Below are positions 1 to 11,206 of a stretch of DNA of 64,000 nucleotides, one piece after another. This DNA comes from Okapia johnstoni (taxonomy: Eukaryota > Chordata > Mammalia > Artiodactyla > Giraffidae), in NCBI GenBank assembly GCA_024291935.2, contig CM044319.1, positions 70,328,001-70,392,000 on the forward strand, written 5' to 3'. A model generated the notes under the pieces. It was not told the DNA's origin, searched no databases, and saw only the letters and a list, made by a program, of their open reading frames with translations. The translations under genes and the position numbers were made by a program. Position 1 is the first letter of the stretch. Each line of letters opens with the position of its first letter.

Positions 1-1680
1 AAACACAAATCAAAATGCCTCAGTAACCATATGTCCAATTCAAACTTTATCTATTTAAATGTTGTATTTGCCTCCCACTAACAAATCTTTATTGCACTCA
101 AATTTGGAACAGTAAATCTTCCACACTGATGTATCTTCCTTGCCTAATTAATTCAAAGGAAAAAATCAAAATGACTAGTAAAGAAAAACGTAGGGGTTTA
201 ATACACCTTTTTAATTTTAAATATTTTTAAGTTTTAAAAATTGCTTAAAGTTTTTAATTTCTAGTAGGAAAACATTATCTGAATGAATACCCTAATGGCA
301 AACCACTGTAAAATGTTTTCAGCTGCATTTGGGGCAAAGGGGTAGGGATTATCTTCAAAGCACCCCAGCTTTCTTTATGAGAAGGTCAGAGATACACTGG
401 TTTGTATTATTGCAACATCCATTAGGTGATCTAAGTTGCTTTTCCTCCAGCAGGGGCTTTATGTCAGAAGGGCATTATGCTTGACTTCCAAATTTGGCCA
501 ATTTACTGATGAGATTCATAAACTTTGGGTTGCTCTGATATTTTGACATATTTGCCAGGTTCTGGGACACATCCTGGAAGGCCACCATAACTTCTGAATC
601 CTGCATGGCTGCAAGGATCTCTGGATCATTAAGAATTTCATTGAGCCCAAGCATTCCTGGCATTCCAGGCATTCCCCCTCCCATTCCAAGCATTCCTCCA
701 GGAAAATTACCAGGCATTCCCCCAGGAAAGCCACCTGGAAAAGAGCCAGACTGAGCTCCTGATTGTCTTCTGGCTTCTTCCTCTCTCTGGGCCCTCTCAT
801 GTTCTTCCCAAGCCTTCTTAAGCCTTTCTATTTTTTTCTTTGATCCCGCACCCTTCACGTTTTTGCTCATACTTTCTCCGTTGTTCAGCAATTTTGTGGA
901 CCCTTGGTTGAACTTCCTTCAGCATTGCACTAGCACCTTCATCATAATCCAGCTTACAGGCAAGGGCAAGATTGTGGGCAGCTTCTTCCCAGTAGCCCAG
1001 ATGTCTGTGTGCTTTCCCTCCCCACATGTATATGGCTGAGCTGAATCAGGATTTATTTCAATAGCTCTGTCACAGTCTTGGATGGCAGCATTTGGCTTCT
1101 GTAATTTGATGAAGACACTGGTTCTCTTGGCATACAGAATAGTCAAACGAGGATTTAGCTTGATGGCATCTGTGAACATGTCAGTGGCTTTCTGTAGTTC
1201 ACCCTCATTTAGGGCATCAATGACAGCCACTTTTTTATCATTTGCCTGATCCATCATCTCCTCAGTTATCTCTACATTTTCATTTCCCATTTCTTGAGGT
1301 GCATCAGTGTCTGGTTCAATCACACCTTCATTGTCAATTTCTAGATCACTTTCCTCACTTGCAGGTTTCTCTGTCTTTATGTTTTCCTCCAGCTTCTTAC
1401 CATCTGTTTTTTCTTCCTTGGTGTTTTCTTCCGATTTAGATTTACGAGCAACCGGTGGTATTTTACTCCCCATACTCTCCACCCACTCCCTCAGGAAGGA
1501 CATTTCTTCGGTGTGCAGAACGCTCTGGTCTTGCTTACACATTTTCACGAAGGCTCGAAGCTCGCTCACTTTGTGGGGGGCCATAGTCTAGAAGCGGCGG
1601 GAGGCGGCGGGCGAGGGGAAGGCTTCAGTCAGATTCCAGGCCTGGGAGCTACTTCAGCGTGACCGCGTAAAGGGGCTCTC
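1..1680 (-). pseudogene. ST13: Processed pseudogene of ST13 (Hip, Hsc70-interacting protein)
   Basis: The parent gene encodes a cytosolic co-chaperone of about 369 residues that binds the Hsp70 ATPase domain and stabilises its ADP state. Read on the minus strand, one uninterrupted block without introns gives the whole protein order. It starts at the ATG at 1584, runs through the N-terminal dimerisation segment ([17 protein letters not shown]), the acidic linker and the TPR region ([16 protein letters not shown]), then the charged helix ([19 protein letters not shown]), Gly-Gly-Met-Pro repeats and the C-terminal Sti1-like domain ending in KFGSQA. The stop codon is at about 475-477. Two frameshifts break it: one near 1020-1030 inside the TPRs, where 2 extra bases fit best, and one near 840-855 in the charged helix. 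The 3' UTR (1-474) and a GC-rich 5' UTR (1585-1680) are retained. An AATAAA lies at 88-93 on the minus strand, but no clear poly(A) follows, so the copy may continue past the window edge. Lack of introns plus frameshifts make a dead retrocopy by far the best reading. Confidence 0.9.
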
Positions 1681-1681
1681 G

Positions 1682-2053
1682 TGATGCTTTTGAACTGTGT
1701 TGCTGGAGAAGACTCTTGAGAGTCCTTTGGACTGCAAGGAGATCAAACCAGTCCATCCTAAAGGAAATCAGTCCTGAATGTTCATTGGAAGGACTGAAGC
1801 TGAAGCTCTAATACTTTGGCCACCTGATGCGAAGAACTGACTCATTGGAAAAGACCCTGATGCTGGGAAAGATTGAAGGAGGGAGGAGAAGGGGACGATA
1901 GAGGATGAGATGGTTGGATGGCATCACCGACTCAATGGGCATGAGTTTGAGCAAGCTCTGGGAGATGGTGAAGGACAGGGAAGCCTGGCGTGCTGCAGTC
2001 CATGGGGTTACAAAGAGTCAGACATGACTGAGCGACCGAAAAACAACAACAAC
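1682..2053 (+). mobile_element. BovB LINE 3' end (5'-truncated), (AAC)n tail
   Basis: This is the C-terminal coding end and 3' tail of the RTE-type LINE BovB, in sense orientation. It opens with the 'gatgcttttgaactgtg' text (BovB residues DAFELWC) and runs through the 'ggccacctgatgcgaagaac' block and the 'agtcagacatgactgagcg' terminus. It ends in an AAC-rich tail at about 2040-2053. The start directly abuts the 5' UTR of the ST13 copy. A poor match between 1669-1677 (aaaggggct) and 2057-2064 (aaaaggct) could be a decayed target-site duplication. Confidence 0.9.
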
Positions 2054-3974
2054 ATGAAAAGGCTTCATTCTCAAAATTACCTCATAGCCCAACATTGATG
2101 TTCCAGCTTCGACCTTCAAATTCATATTTCATATATCAGAAAAGAAGTGTCACAGAAAAAAAGATAAAGAGAACTTGCTAAAGTCTTTCAAGAGGGTTTG
2201 AGAAAGTACCTCATGAAGCTTTTTCTCATCTGCTGAAACTTACATACATGACCTTTACAAAGAAGACTGAGAATCATAGTCTATTCCAGATGACTGTTGC
2301 TTTGCTGTATTACTAAGGAGGTAAAGGAAAACATTATCTTGGAAGACAATTAACAGTTCCTGCTACTGTATCATACAGCATTGCTGGTTCTACCACCTCC
2401 TGGGAAGATAACAGCTACCTACTAAATGCAGGTAAAGGCCTAAAGAAAGCTAGAAAAGTTTCCTCAATGATTTCTGCCATATTACTAGCCTTTCATTTTA
2501 TAATTTCATAGTGAATCTCATAATTTTTCTATTATAAAGTTTATGCACTTACCACCTAACTCACAGCGGTCTATATAGGAAATGTTTGTAACTGAGACTT
2601 GTGTCCACTAATGGTTAGAAATTCAAGATAAAAGAGTTGTGTAAGATTGTCTCATTTCTTGAGCTGGTAACTACTTTTTCCTAGATAGAACCCTAATGTT
2701 AGGTTCTAGGGCAATCATTAACTTATTCACATATAAAGATACATGAATCTTTCTTTGAATGATTAATAGGTACATTTATCTTCAACAAAGATTGAAAACA
2801 CATTTGATATTTCTTATACAAGGTGAATGGTAAAATGAATATGGCTCTTATTGACTGAAACCTGGTTTAGACTTTAGTGGTTGTAGTGGATGTTTGTCAT
2901 TTTAGAATGAACCAACGTTCATTCATTTAGTCATAGAATCCAAAGTTTGGGGGAGAGGAATGACTTGTCTTCTCATGGTATACAGTTTAGCGTAATTGAT
3001 TCAAGGTGTCTTAACCCTTCTAACCGTGGGACTAAGCTAGATTCATGGGACTTTTCTCCCTGGAATTTGAGTGACATAAAGACAGAGAACACTTGGGGTT
3101 CATTCTTTTGAGACACTGCAGAGAACTACTTGCTCCCTAAATCACTGATTATCTCTGGTTCCTGCCAATTTCTAAGTGTGATTTTTTTCTAGCTTTTTAT
3201 TTGATTTTTGAAATCTTCTGATACATTTTTAACTGTTTCCACATTTTTCTTATTGTAGCCAGTGTATTTTTTGTTGTTGTTGCTTGTACCCAAACAATGA
3301 TATATGCACAGTGATGGAAATGACTGGGTTACATAGCTATGTTTGATCTCTTTACCCAACTCTGGAGAAGAAACTTCATGCCAAATTTATAAATCTAGCC
3401 TGAGGAGAAAAAAGCTCCATATCTTAGTCTATTCTACTGTAACCTTCTCTTACTGCTAACTATAAAATTCTCTAGATGTTAAAGAGGGAAGAGTATGTCA
3501 CTCCAAGTTCATTACGGTTATCTGTAAGTGAGATTTTATTTCTTTTGTTAATCTCAATGAATTGATTTTGTTTGGAGTTTCACTGCCAGTTCTATCTCAG
3601 TTTTTTTTTTTTCTTTTGGTATTAATCATGACATGGAGAGAATAGTATCTGGTAGCATGATGGAAGTATGATGAGAACTGTTTAATGAGCCTCCATTTCC
3701 TTAGGCTCAAATAATTCAGTACATGAAGCAAGATGATCAATTTGCTCCACACAACCTAATTAAATTTAATTAGTACTATTGTTTCTAATTTTTCTCATTC
3801 GTGTATATTTTAGAATTGTTAAAACTGATTTTCTGTTGGATGCATCTCTATTACACAAATGGTTGAAGAGTGGAAAAAAAGGTAAAATAAGTCATTGAGT
3901 GGTCATTATGACATAAGAAATATTTGGTCTTTGATCTTCTGAGCTGCAATATATTATGCATATTTATTTATATA
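2054..3974. other. Unassigned AT-rich DNA
   Basis: No coding frame, RNA gene or young repeat is recognised here. There is a short TTG-rich run near 3270-3285 and a T-run at 3600-3611. Old degraded repeats cannot be excluded by eye. Confidence 0.5.
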
Positions 3975-4052
3975 AACTGTGTCACTTTGCTGTACATGTG
4001 AAATTAACACAACATTGTAAATCACTTATACTTCAATGAACAAACAAAAATC
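3975..4052 (+). mobile_element. L1 3' end fragment
   Basis: The text around 'gtcactttgctgtacatgtg' followed by 'aacacaacattgtaaatcac' and an A-rich end matches the 3' terminus of artiodactyl L1 elements in sense orientation. It is short and somewhat diverged. No target-site duplication was identified. Confidence 0.7.
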
Positions 4053-6106
4053 AAGTAATTTTGATATGAGGACTATGGAAGCTCAGAACTGCAGGAAGTT
4101 TGGAAGAGGGTCAATGAAAATTGTGATCTTTATTCTTATGGAAATTTACAGTCTCATTAAAGAGTAGAAACTAAGTGTTGCAGGGCATTGACCACACTTT
4201 CATTTTACTTGAAATAAAAGACAGTTTAGTCGAGTTCAGCCAGGTGTTTTCGCTTGCCTTCCACCTTTCCCCCTTTATGACCCAATTTTCTTTGTTGTTT
4301 TCGTTTTGTATTTAGTTTTACCCCCAACTGAAGTTGTTGCCTTGAAAATCTATTCATTTTATCCTTTCTCCATGCCTCGGGTAGTAGACGTGCTCTCCTT
4401 GGAGATCTTAGAAGGATCTGTGGACTTCAAGATGCATGTTGGCATCAAGAGAATATATGATAATATTTTAAAACATAACTCAAAGGAATAAGATTTGACA
4501 AGTTCATTTAGCCTGTATCTCTCAATATACTCTGTGTGATCACTCATAGTAACCTTTTCATGGTTTCTTCTAGTCATTTTAATAGCACCCTTTCCATGAT
4601 AAGCAATGAGGTCATTGGTATAAAAGATAAGAGAAGTTAAAAAGCAAGTCAACAATTGAAAATTTGTCCTCATTTTAGAGCTATTTGTCTTGGGGTCTTT
4701 CCCAGGCATCTTATCCTCCCTTGATAAGCCCATCAAATACTTAGGCATACGAGCCCAGTCAGGACTTGGCAGTCTGATATTAATTAAGGTATCCCTGCCA
4801 AGGTGCTGCTCAGACGCATAGTGTCCTCAATTTCCAGAAGCAACTGACAGCCACCCTTCCTATGGGGAGTACTTTGGGCTTGCCACAATTTAATCTTGTT
4901 TATGTTGGTTTCAAGTTCTCCCAGTTTTAGTTTTTGTGCTTTTGAATCTCTCAGCTACCATAACTGCTCTTACTGTTTCCAATTTAGTCAGACATTTTTC
5001 TTCTTAAGTTTTCAGGCCTACACTAAAAGTCACTGGTAAGAAATATGGTAGAGCACGAGGGAAAACACCTATAGAAATCTGCTTGAAGATTTAGAACTCA
5101 CCCTCCCAGTTGGCACTAGAAGCTGTTAAAAGGAAAACTGTTCATTGGCATAACTTTTTCCAGCGAACCCATGATGGCCATTAGTAATTTCACTTTCTTT
5201 TCTATGTACTCATTATCCATTTGTTTAATAACTTATTCTAAACTCTGGCCAGGGAACAATGCTAATGTAAACCATTGGAATGTACAGAATTTAATATTCT
5301 CTTCTTTCTGAAAAGCAAGGTATTTAACAGTGTTTGATGTTATAATACCTATTTTAAAAGTTTCCTTAATTTGAAGAGTCAAAAAATGATGAATCTCATC
5401 TATAAGTTCTTTCTGTCTCCTGGATTTTATTTTTCTAAAAAGAAGCTAATTATCTTATTATCCATATTATGTTTAATTTGAGTTATCACTTAATAATATA
5501 CCTACTTTTTCCATTTTGTATTTTTTATTTTTAAAACTTTTACTTTCTCTCTCATATGTGTTCTATACTATTTTTATAAGCAGTTTTAAAACCCAGGAAG
5601 TTTTTCAATGCTAAGGGTTATTATCCACTTATCATACAGAAGAATGTTACAGGAATATTTCACAAGGAAACCTTTGATTTTAGAGTAATTTAGGTCACTA
5701 TACACCAGTGAAATGAAAAGGGAGCAGAATATGCGAAATATTTACTCCTTACTTACTAAATTATTTAATCTATTATATTTTTAATATAAACCAGTGAAAT
5801 TTGAGGGACAGTTGCTTACCTCTGTGTCATCACAATTCTGTCTTTTAATTTCTCTTCTGATGCCATATCTGGTATCTGCTTATAAATTTGTAAAATAGTT
5901 TTCTCTTCCCTTCAAATTTCAACTTAAATGCATTTTGATTAGTTGGCAGATATCCTACCTAACAATTCTCCCCAGTTTTCTTTGACAGTCTTCCTGTCCC
6001 TTGCTAAAATTCTTTATTCTGATGTAAAATTGATAAGAATTTTAGGATTATTCATATTAAAAATAAATACCAGGGTGTTGGAGTCTCAGTTTTACTTTTC
6101 TCCAGT

Positions 6107-6108
<2 letters not shown>
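4053..6108. other. Unassigned AT-rich DNA with one unexplained open frame
   Basis: No repeat or gene is recognised. A 129-codon frame on the minus strand (4359-4748) has no domain or family resemblance that I know, and it lies in AT-rich DNA where such frames arise by chance. A shorter frame overlaps it on the other strand. Confidence 0.45.

Positions 6109-6148
<40 letters not shown>
6109..6148. repeat. (AC)20 microsatellite
   Basis: This is a perfect AC dinucleotide run of about 40 bases, probably length-polymorphic. The open frame that crosses it encodes only Thr-His repeats and is not a gene. Confidence 0.97.
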
Positions 6149-6151
<3 letters not shown>

Positions 6152-6235
6152 CATTCCATGAAACAAGCCCTCTTCTTGGGTTAGCTAACTAAATGGATAG
6201 TCACTACTTTTTCCTTTCTAGTACTGTTCTACCTA

Positions 6236-6245
6236 CTACTGGCCT

Positions 6246-6278
<33 letters not shown>

Positions 6279-6407
6279 AAGTCGCTTCAGTCATGTCCAA
6301 CTCTGTGTGACCCCATAGACAGCAGCCTACCAGGCTCCTCCGTCCCTGGGACTCTCCAGGCAAGAACACTGGAGTGGGTTGCCATTTCCTTCTCTACTGG
6401 CCTTATG
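6236..6407 (-). mobile_element. Bov-A2-type SINE unit with (CTG)9 and 14-bp TSD
   Basis: A perfect 14-bp direct repeat (ctactggccttatg) sits at 6236-6249 and 6394-6407. Between them lies a single Bov-A unit: nine CTG triplets (6250-6276), then 'ttaagtcgcttcagtcatg', the 'ctccaggcaagaacactgg' block and 'tgccatttccttct'. Bov-A units derive from the BovB 3' end and are copied by BovB enzymes. I assign the minus strand because this orientation carries the reverse complement of the LINE 3' end. The standard Bov-A2 is a dimer, so this is a monomeric or 5'-truncated copy. The perfect duplication indicates a fairly recent insertion. Confidence 0.92.
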
Positions 6408-6911
6408 GGTAGGGTATTGTATAGGTAGTTATTAATCCTTTAAGAACTGCTTGAGAATTTGCTGGAAGCTATCAGATTCTCAGAGCAATGAGGATAGATT
6501 CATTGATGTACTCTGTTTGCAGTGGGGGGAGTGGGAGGTAGTGAAATTTGATATTTGACTTCTAAATAGTGTTTGTGGAAACCAGATGAAGTATCTTTGC
6601 GTTAAAGACCAATCCTAGTTGCTTCTGGAGGTATTTTTCACTCTTCTGAGATGAACACACAGGCTGTGTGCTGGGTAAGTGTTAACATAGTTTTTGGTCT
6701 GTCTGGACAGAACAACAGCCTTTACTATTAGTCATGGTTATTAGGATCAATAATAGTGGTTAATAACAACTGGTGTGAATATAGTCATCTTTCTTTTCCT
6801 CAGAAAGACTTCACTTATGGGTATGAAACAGATTCTTGCCTGTTGGGGCCTAAGAAATCCATCTTTATATTCAATAGAGGGTATGTTCCTGTGGCTTTTT
6901 TATTAACATTA

Positions 6912-7128
6912 TGTGTGTGTGTGCTCAGTCATGTCTGACTTTTTGCAGCCCCATGGACTGTATCCCGCCAGGCTCCTCTGCCAGCCAGGTTCCTCTGTCC
7001 ATGGGATTTTCCTAGGCAAGAATACTGGAGTGATTTGCCATTTCCTACCCCAGGGAATCTTCCCAATCTAGGGAATTGAAACCACATCTCTTGCATCTCC
7101 TGCATTGGCAGGCAGATCCTTTAACTAT
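6912..7128 (-). mobile_element. Bov-tA SINE
   Basis: The reverse complement of Bov-tA is seen in order: 'gctcagtcatgtctgact', the 'tccatgggattttcc' and 'gcaagaatactggagtg' blocks, then the tRNA-derived half around 'cattggcaggcagatcc'. It has an internal duplication of the 'caggctcctctg' text near 6970-7000. The far 5' end (the usual 'gagccacctgggaagcc' text) is missing. Confidence 0.88.
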
Positions 7129-8066
7129 GAATCTTTGATAAACAAATATCCAGATTTTCTTATATTCTTCACTCTACTTTATGAGGGTTCATATTCTGCT
7201 TTTTTTTCTGTTTCTACTTCTGAGATTCCTCCCACTCCTGATCCCCTCACCTTTCCCTGAATATTTGCTTTGTGCCCGTGAAGATCTGTTCATCTGCTCC
7301 AATAAACTAGAGTAGAGAGAAGGTGTTCTCAAGATGCCAGCTCACCTCCTCTAACAAGATCAGCAGGCACGTGAGGACAGATGCTTGTGTGTGTGTCCAG
7401 TGGGTCTGCAGACAGTTCCTCCCAGTAGGTCTGTGGAAGAGTTTCCATTGCTCTTATTTGCAGTCACAGTACTTTGTGACTTTCTCTGGGAAAATCCTTC
7501 ATAAGCATCTCAACAAATTGCCTATTTGCGCAGCCTTTTGACATCTGGACCACTTGACCCTGCGTTGATTTACTCCCCTTCCTGTTAGTTTCTGTTGATT
7601 CATTAATCATTTGCAACTGGCACTTGCAAGAACTAGATGTTCCTTCCTTTCCTTCAGCAAACCCAAAGAGGCCCTTGACTTCTTTTGTATTAATGTCAAA
7701 CTGGACGTTGAGTGATTTATTTTGGTTTGGGAAAAGATAAGCTTTGTTTCTCAGCTTTGAGCATGATAAAGAAACACTTCCCAACCTGGTCAGTGAGAGT
7801 GATGGTTCTCTCACTGAGTTTGAAACTTTATTCTGGAAGTACCCATTTAAAGGGAAGGGATGAAACCCAGTTCCTCATAACCTCTCTTATCAGATGTAGT
7901 GGGTAAGAAAAGAGGCTTTGAAAACAATGGCTGCTTTTTTTTTTTGAAGTCCTTTAATCCCTCTCATGGATCTCTAAGACATCAGTTAGACAAAGAATAG
8001 TCATATTTAAAATTTACTAGTTTTCCTTAGCCCTGATATTAAATGCTATTTTTTGTACCCCAGAAA
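7129..8066. other. Unassigned DNA containing the first copy of a local duplication
   Basis: No gene is recognised. The stretch 7371-7417 recurs at 8067-8113 (listed separately). Frames of 116 codons (minus, 7464-7814) and shorter show no known family features. Confidence 0.5.
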
Positions 8067-8130
8067 GTGAGGATAGATGCTTGTGTGTATATCCAGTGGG
8101 TTTGCAAATAGTTCTGCAAACCCACTGGAC
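8067..8130. repeat. Local duplicate of 7371-7417 ending in a perfect hairpin
   Basis: 8067-8113 repeats 7371-7417 with about six or seven differences, all transitions (for example gtgaggacag against gtgaggatag). It then turns back on itself. The 15 bases at 8092-8106 (tccagtgggtttgca) are the exact reverse complement of 8115-8129, with an 8-base loop at 8107-8114. This is a potential strong stem-loop. Confidence 0.85.
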
Positions 8131-10249
8131 ACAGGAAGGTGATAGTAAAAAAAAATCTCATAAAGATGAATCAACAGGAGTATGACATTTGAAACTGGAA
8201 TATTTTTTAATGTTTGGAAAATAACAGTCTTCCTAATATTTAACTCCCTTTATTGATTATCTTTCTAAACGTGACTTTGGCCAAAGAGAATATGGAATTT
8301 GAGATAGTGATGAGATTTCCACTTAGACCTTCTTCTCACTTTAGAACTGCCCATTGGATTATTTCACTTTATTTCTGGGCTTCAGAGATCCATAGCTTTT
8401 GATGTATGTATGTCAAATAGGAAAAACAAATTTGCTGAGAAAGAAATTACAATTGATTATAATAATGTTTGCAGGCTCAGTATGTAGTTTTCCTTATTGA
8501 TTTCAGCACATGCAAAATTAATTTATTCTGAATTATTGTTGCAATTATTAATAATTGTAAGCATAATTATAAGACCTTTCACTCCAACAATCCAAGCATT
8601 CTACTCATTTCCCCTATTAATTAAATACATGAACATTTAAATAATTAGTGTAAATTCAGAGGATCACAAACAAAAGTAGTAACAAGCAAAATTAGGGTTA
8701 CCTTTTGTTAAAAAAATCATTGTTTGAAGAGTCTTCAAATTGATAACATCCAGAAAATTATTTGGATTTGTGTTTTTTGGAAATGATAAAGTTTATACAG
8801 TCTTTGGGTTATATTAATAACATTAAAAAGTGTAGAAGACAAGATAAAGCTTTTATAAAATTTTCATTATTATAGGAATGAATGCTGAATTGCAAATTTC
8901 CAATGAACTTGGATAAATGAGAACCTTTTTCTTCCTCCTCCTCCTTTTAATGAAATCCTTTTTATTTCTTTTTCTTTGTTTTTTGAGAATCTGGGAAGAA
9001 CTGAAACCAAACTACTGAATATCCTAACAAGAATCCAATCCAGACTCAGAAGCTATTACAGATCTTCTAATGAGGCAACCTGCTGGGAAGCAGCCCCATT
9101 TCTTAGTCTTAGCAGACCTTTCTTGTCTTGAAATGTGCATGTGTCCTAGCTGAATCGCTGAACTTAATGGGGTGATATCACACATGAATGTTTTGATGAA
9201 GTTTTTTTTATCAGGCAATCAATCACCCAGTTAATAGGTCCATAAAAATATCTTCTATACGCCCAATGCTATGGGCAAATAAGGATCCTAATTTCCTTAT
9301 CTACACTTTTGAAATCCCAAATCTCAGAAAACTAAAAGTTTTCTTTTAAGTCATTTGGCAGCAAAATCTGCCTCAACTGAGCTGAGGTAACATATTGTTT
9401 TTTAAACTTTGCTCAATTTGAATAATTATACATTTCACCACAGAATATTAATGTGTTTGGTTAAGTGGTACTGCCTCACACCTCACTGCAGGTGTCATAC
9501 ATGAGGACTTTACTGTGTATTATCTTTCTAAGGTCTGAATAATTCTGAATTCTGAAATTTGGACTGAAAATTTTAGTTCAGGGACCATGAGCCTGTTCTA
9601 CCACCATTATAAATCATTTGGAAAGTGTTTGATAGTCAGTTTTCAGTTTTCAGTACTTTTTTATTTTTATCATAAATTGACTTCATATTATGCTAGATTA
9701 TTTGTTTAGGAGAAAAAGTTTCTAAGAGTAAAATATATTTAAAAAATATCTTCCATTTGACTATGTGTGTGGTTCCCACTGAGTTTTTATATACATGTAT
9801 TGCATCATTTTTAACATTTATAAACAACTATATGTATCCCAAGACACTTTTCAGTCCACAGATTAGCATACTATTTATATCTTCTGTATAAACACTGATC
9901 CACTATCTACTTCTGTAGATGAGTTATCTTTTATCTGTCTTTTGCTTCTTTCAAGCAGCCTGATGTTTCTGACATTCATCCACATTGTTGCAAATATAAC
10001 AACTTACTTTTAAATTACATTTTGTATGCATAGACACTTGAAAGTTCTAGTGATCAGTACTACTTTTACTCATTAATTTTTTACTTTATTGTTTTAACTG
10101 AGGAATTCAATTCATCTAGTTCACTTTTTTTTGCTTTAATTGATGAGTTTCTGTTTGTAAATTTTCATCTGATAACTGCTGTCAGTGTTGTCCTGAGGTT
10201 ATGATGATGCATAGAAGTTCTCAAAAGTGATGATAAATCTTTTCATTTT
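8131..10249. other. Unassigned AT-rich DNA
   Basis: No gene or young repeat is recognised. A faint L1-like phrase ('catccacattgttgcaaat') occurs near 9978-9996, too short to assign. Confidence 0.45.
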
Positions 10250-10950
10250 AGTTTGTATTGTCTTTCACACAAGAGTTGTTTGATATGTTCATTTAAATTT
10301 CTATATAGAAAGGCTCTTAATAGTGTTATTAATTTCTAGTTTTATTTTGTTTTGTAATATTTCTAGTTTATAGAAGTCAGTAGTGTTTTCCTTATGACAA
10401 TATTTGGGATTGTAATAAAATGTATATAATTTTATGACTATTTCCTGTATTTAAGATTTTTTTCTCTGCTAATGTATAAATTTTAAATATACACACACAC
10501 ACACATAGTGTACACTTATTATGCTGTTTAAGTTTTCTATATCCAGGCTTGTATTTGTGCACTTTGTTCTTGTATTAAAAGTAATATGTTCAAATCTTAC
10601 TAGTGTATGTCTCCTTGTGTCTTCAATAGTTTCTATTTTTTAAACAGTTGTTTTTATGCTATTTGATGTATAGTCACAACTTTTTCAACTTAATTGTGAA
10701 TTGTGACTTTAGATGACAGCATTTAAAATTTTGTTTTGAGTTGTACTTTGATATGAAAATTTTAACCTATTTGAAAAAAATGATATTTTTGCATTTAAGA
10801 AGGTTATACATTTTCCCCTAGCAATTGCCTTTATAATTATATATTTTACGTCCTGTTTCTCTGTTTTTTAATCTAACCTTTTAATGTCTTTTTGGTCAGT
10901 TTTTAAAAATATATTTTGGCATCTATTTGTTGCCTATACAACTATTATAT
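10250..10950 (-). mobile_element. Possible diverged L1 ORF2 region
   Basis: The wording of this stretch ('aatttctagttttattttg', 'ttgtatgtctcc'-like phrases) recalls antisense text of the L1 ORF2 region, but it is strongly diverged and broken by AT-rich expansions. The assignment is a weak reading by eye. An (AC)n microsatellite lies near 10,491-10,505. Confidence 0.3.
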
Positions 10951-11166
10951 TTTGGATGTAATAACTCTGGAAATCAGATTCTTTCCCCTTTTCACAAGGT
11001 TTGTTTTTGTTTCTTGCTGCGGGCTACATATGTTTACTTGTTTAGTGGTTTTTCTAAACTATTTTTGTAAAGTGTGTATTTTTTGTCACATGTGAGCTCT
11101 AAAGTCTGTTTTTCTGTTATTTTAGCTTGTGTTCAGTTAGTGTTTTCACAAATTTCCTTGAAGTTC

Positions 11167-11206
11167 AGGAGGGAAAAAAGGAAGGAAAAAAAGAAAGAAA
11201 GGAAAC
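11167..11206. repeat. Purine-rich low-complexity tract
   Basis: This is a run of about 40 bases of G and A only on the plus strand (ggaaaaaaggaaggaaaaaa and onward). It was probably derived from an old poly(A) or simple repeat. Confidence 0.85.

Noticed and set aside
4359..4748. 129-codon minus-strand frame
   Set aside because: No recognisable family, no start or splice context. An overlapping frame on the other strand and AT-rich low complexity make chance the simpler explanation.
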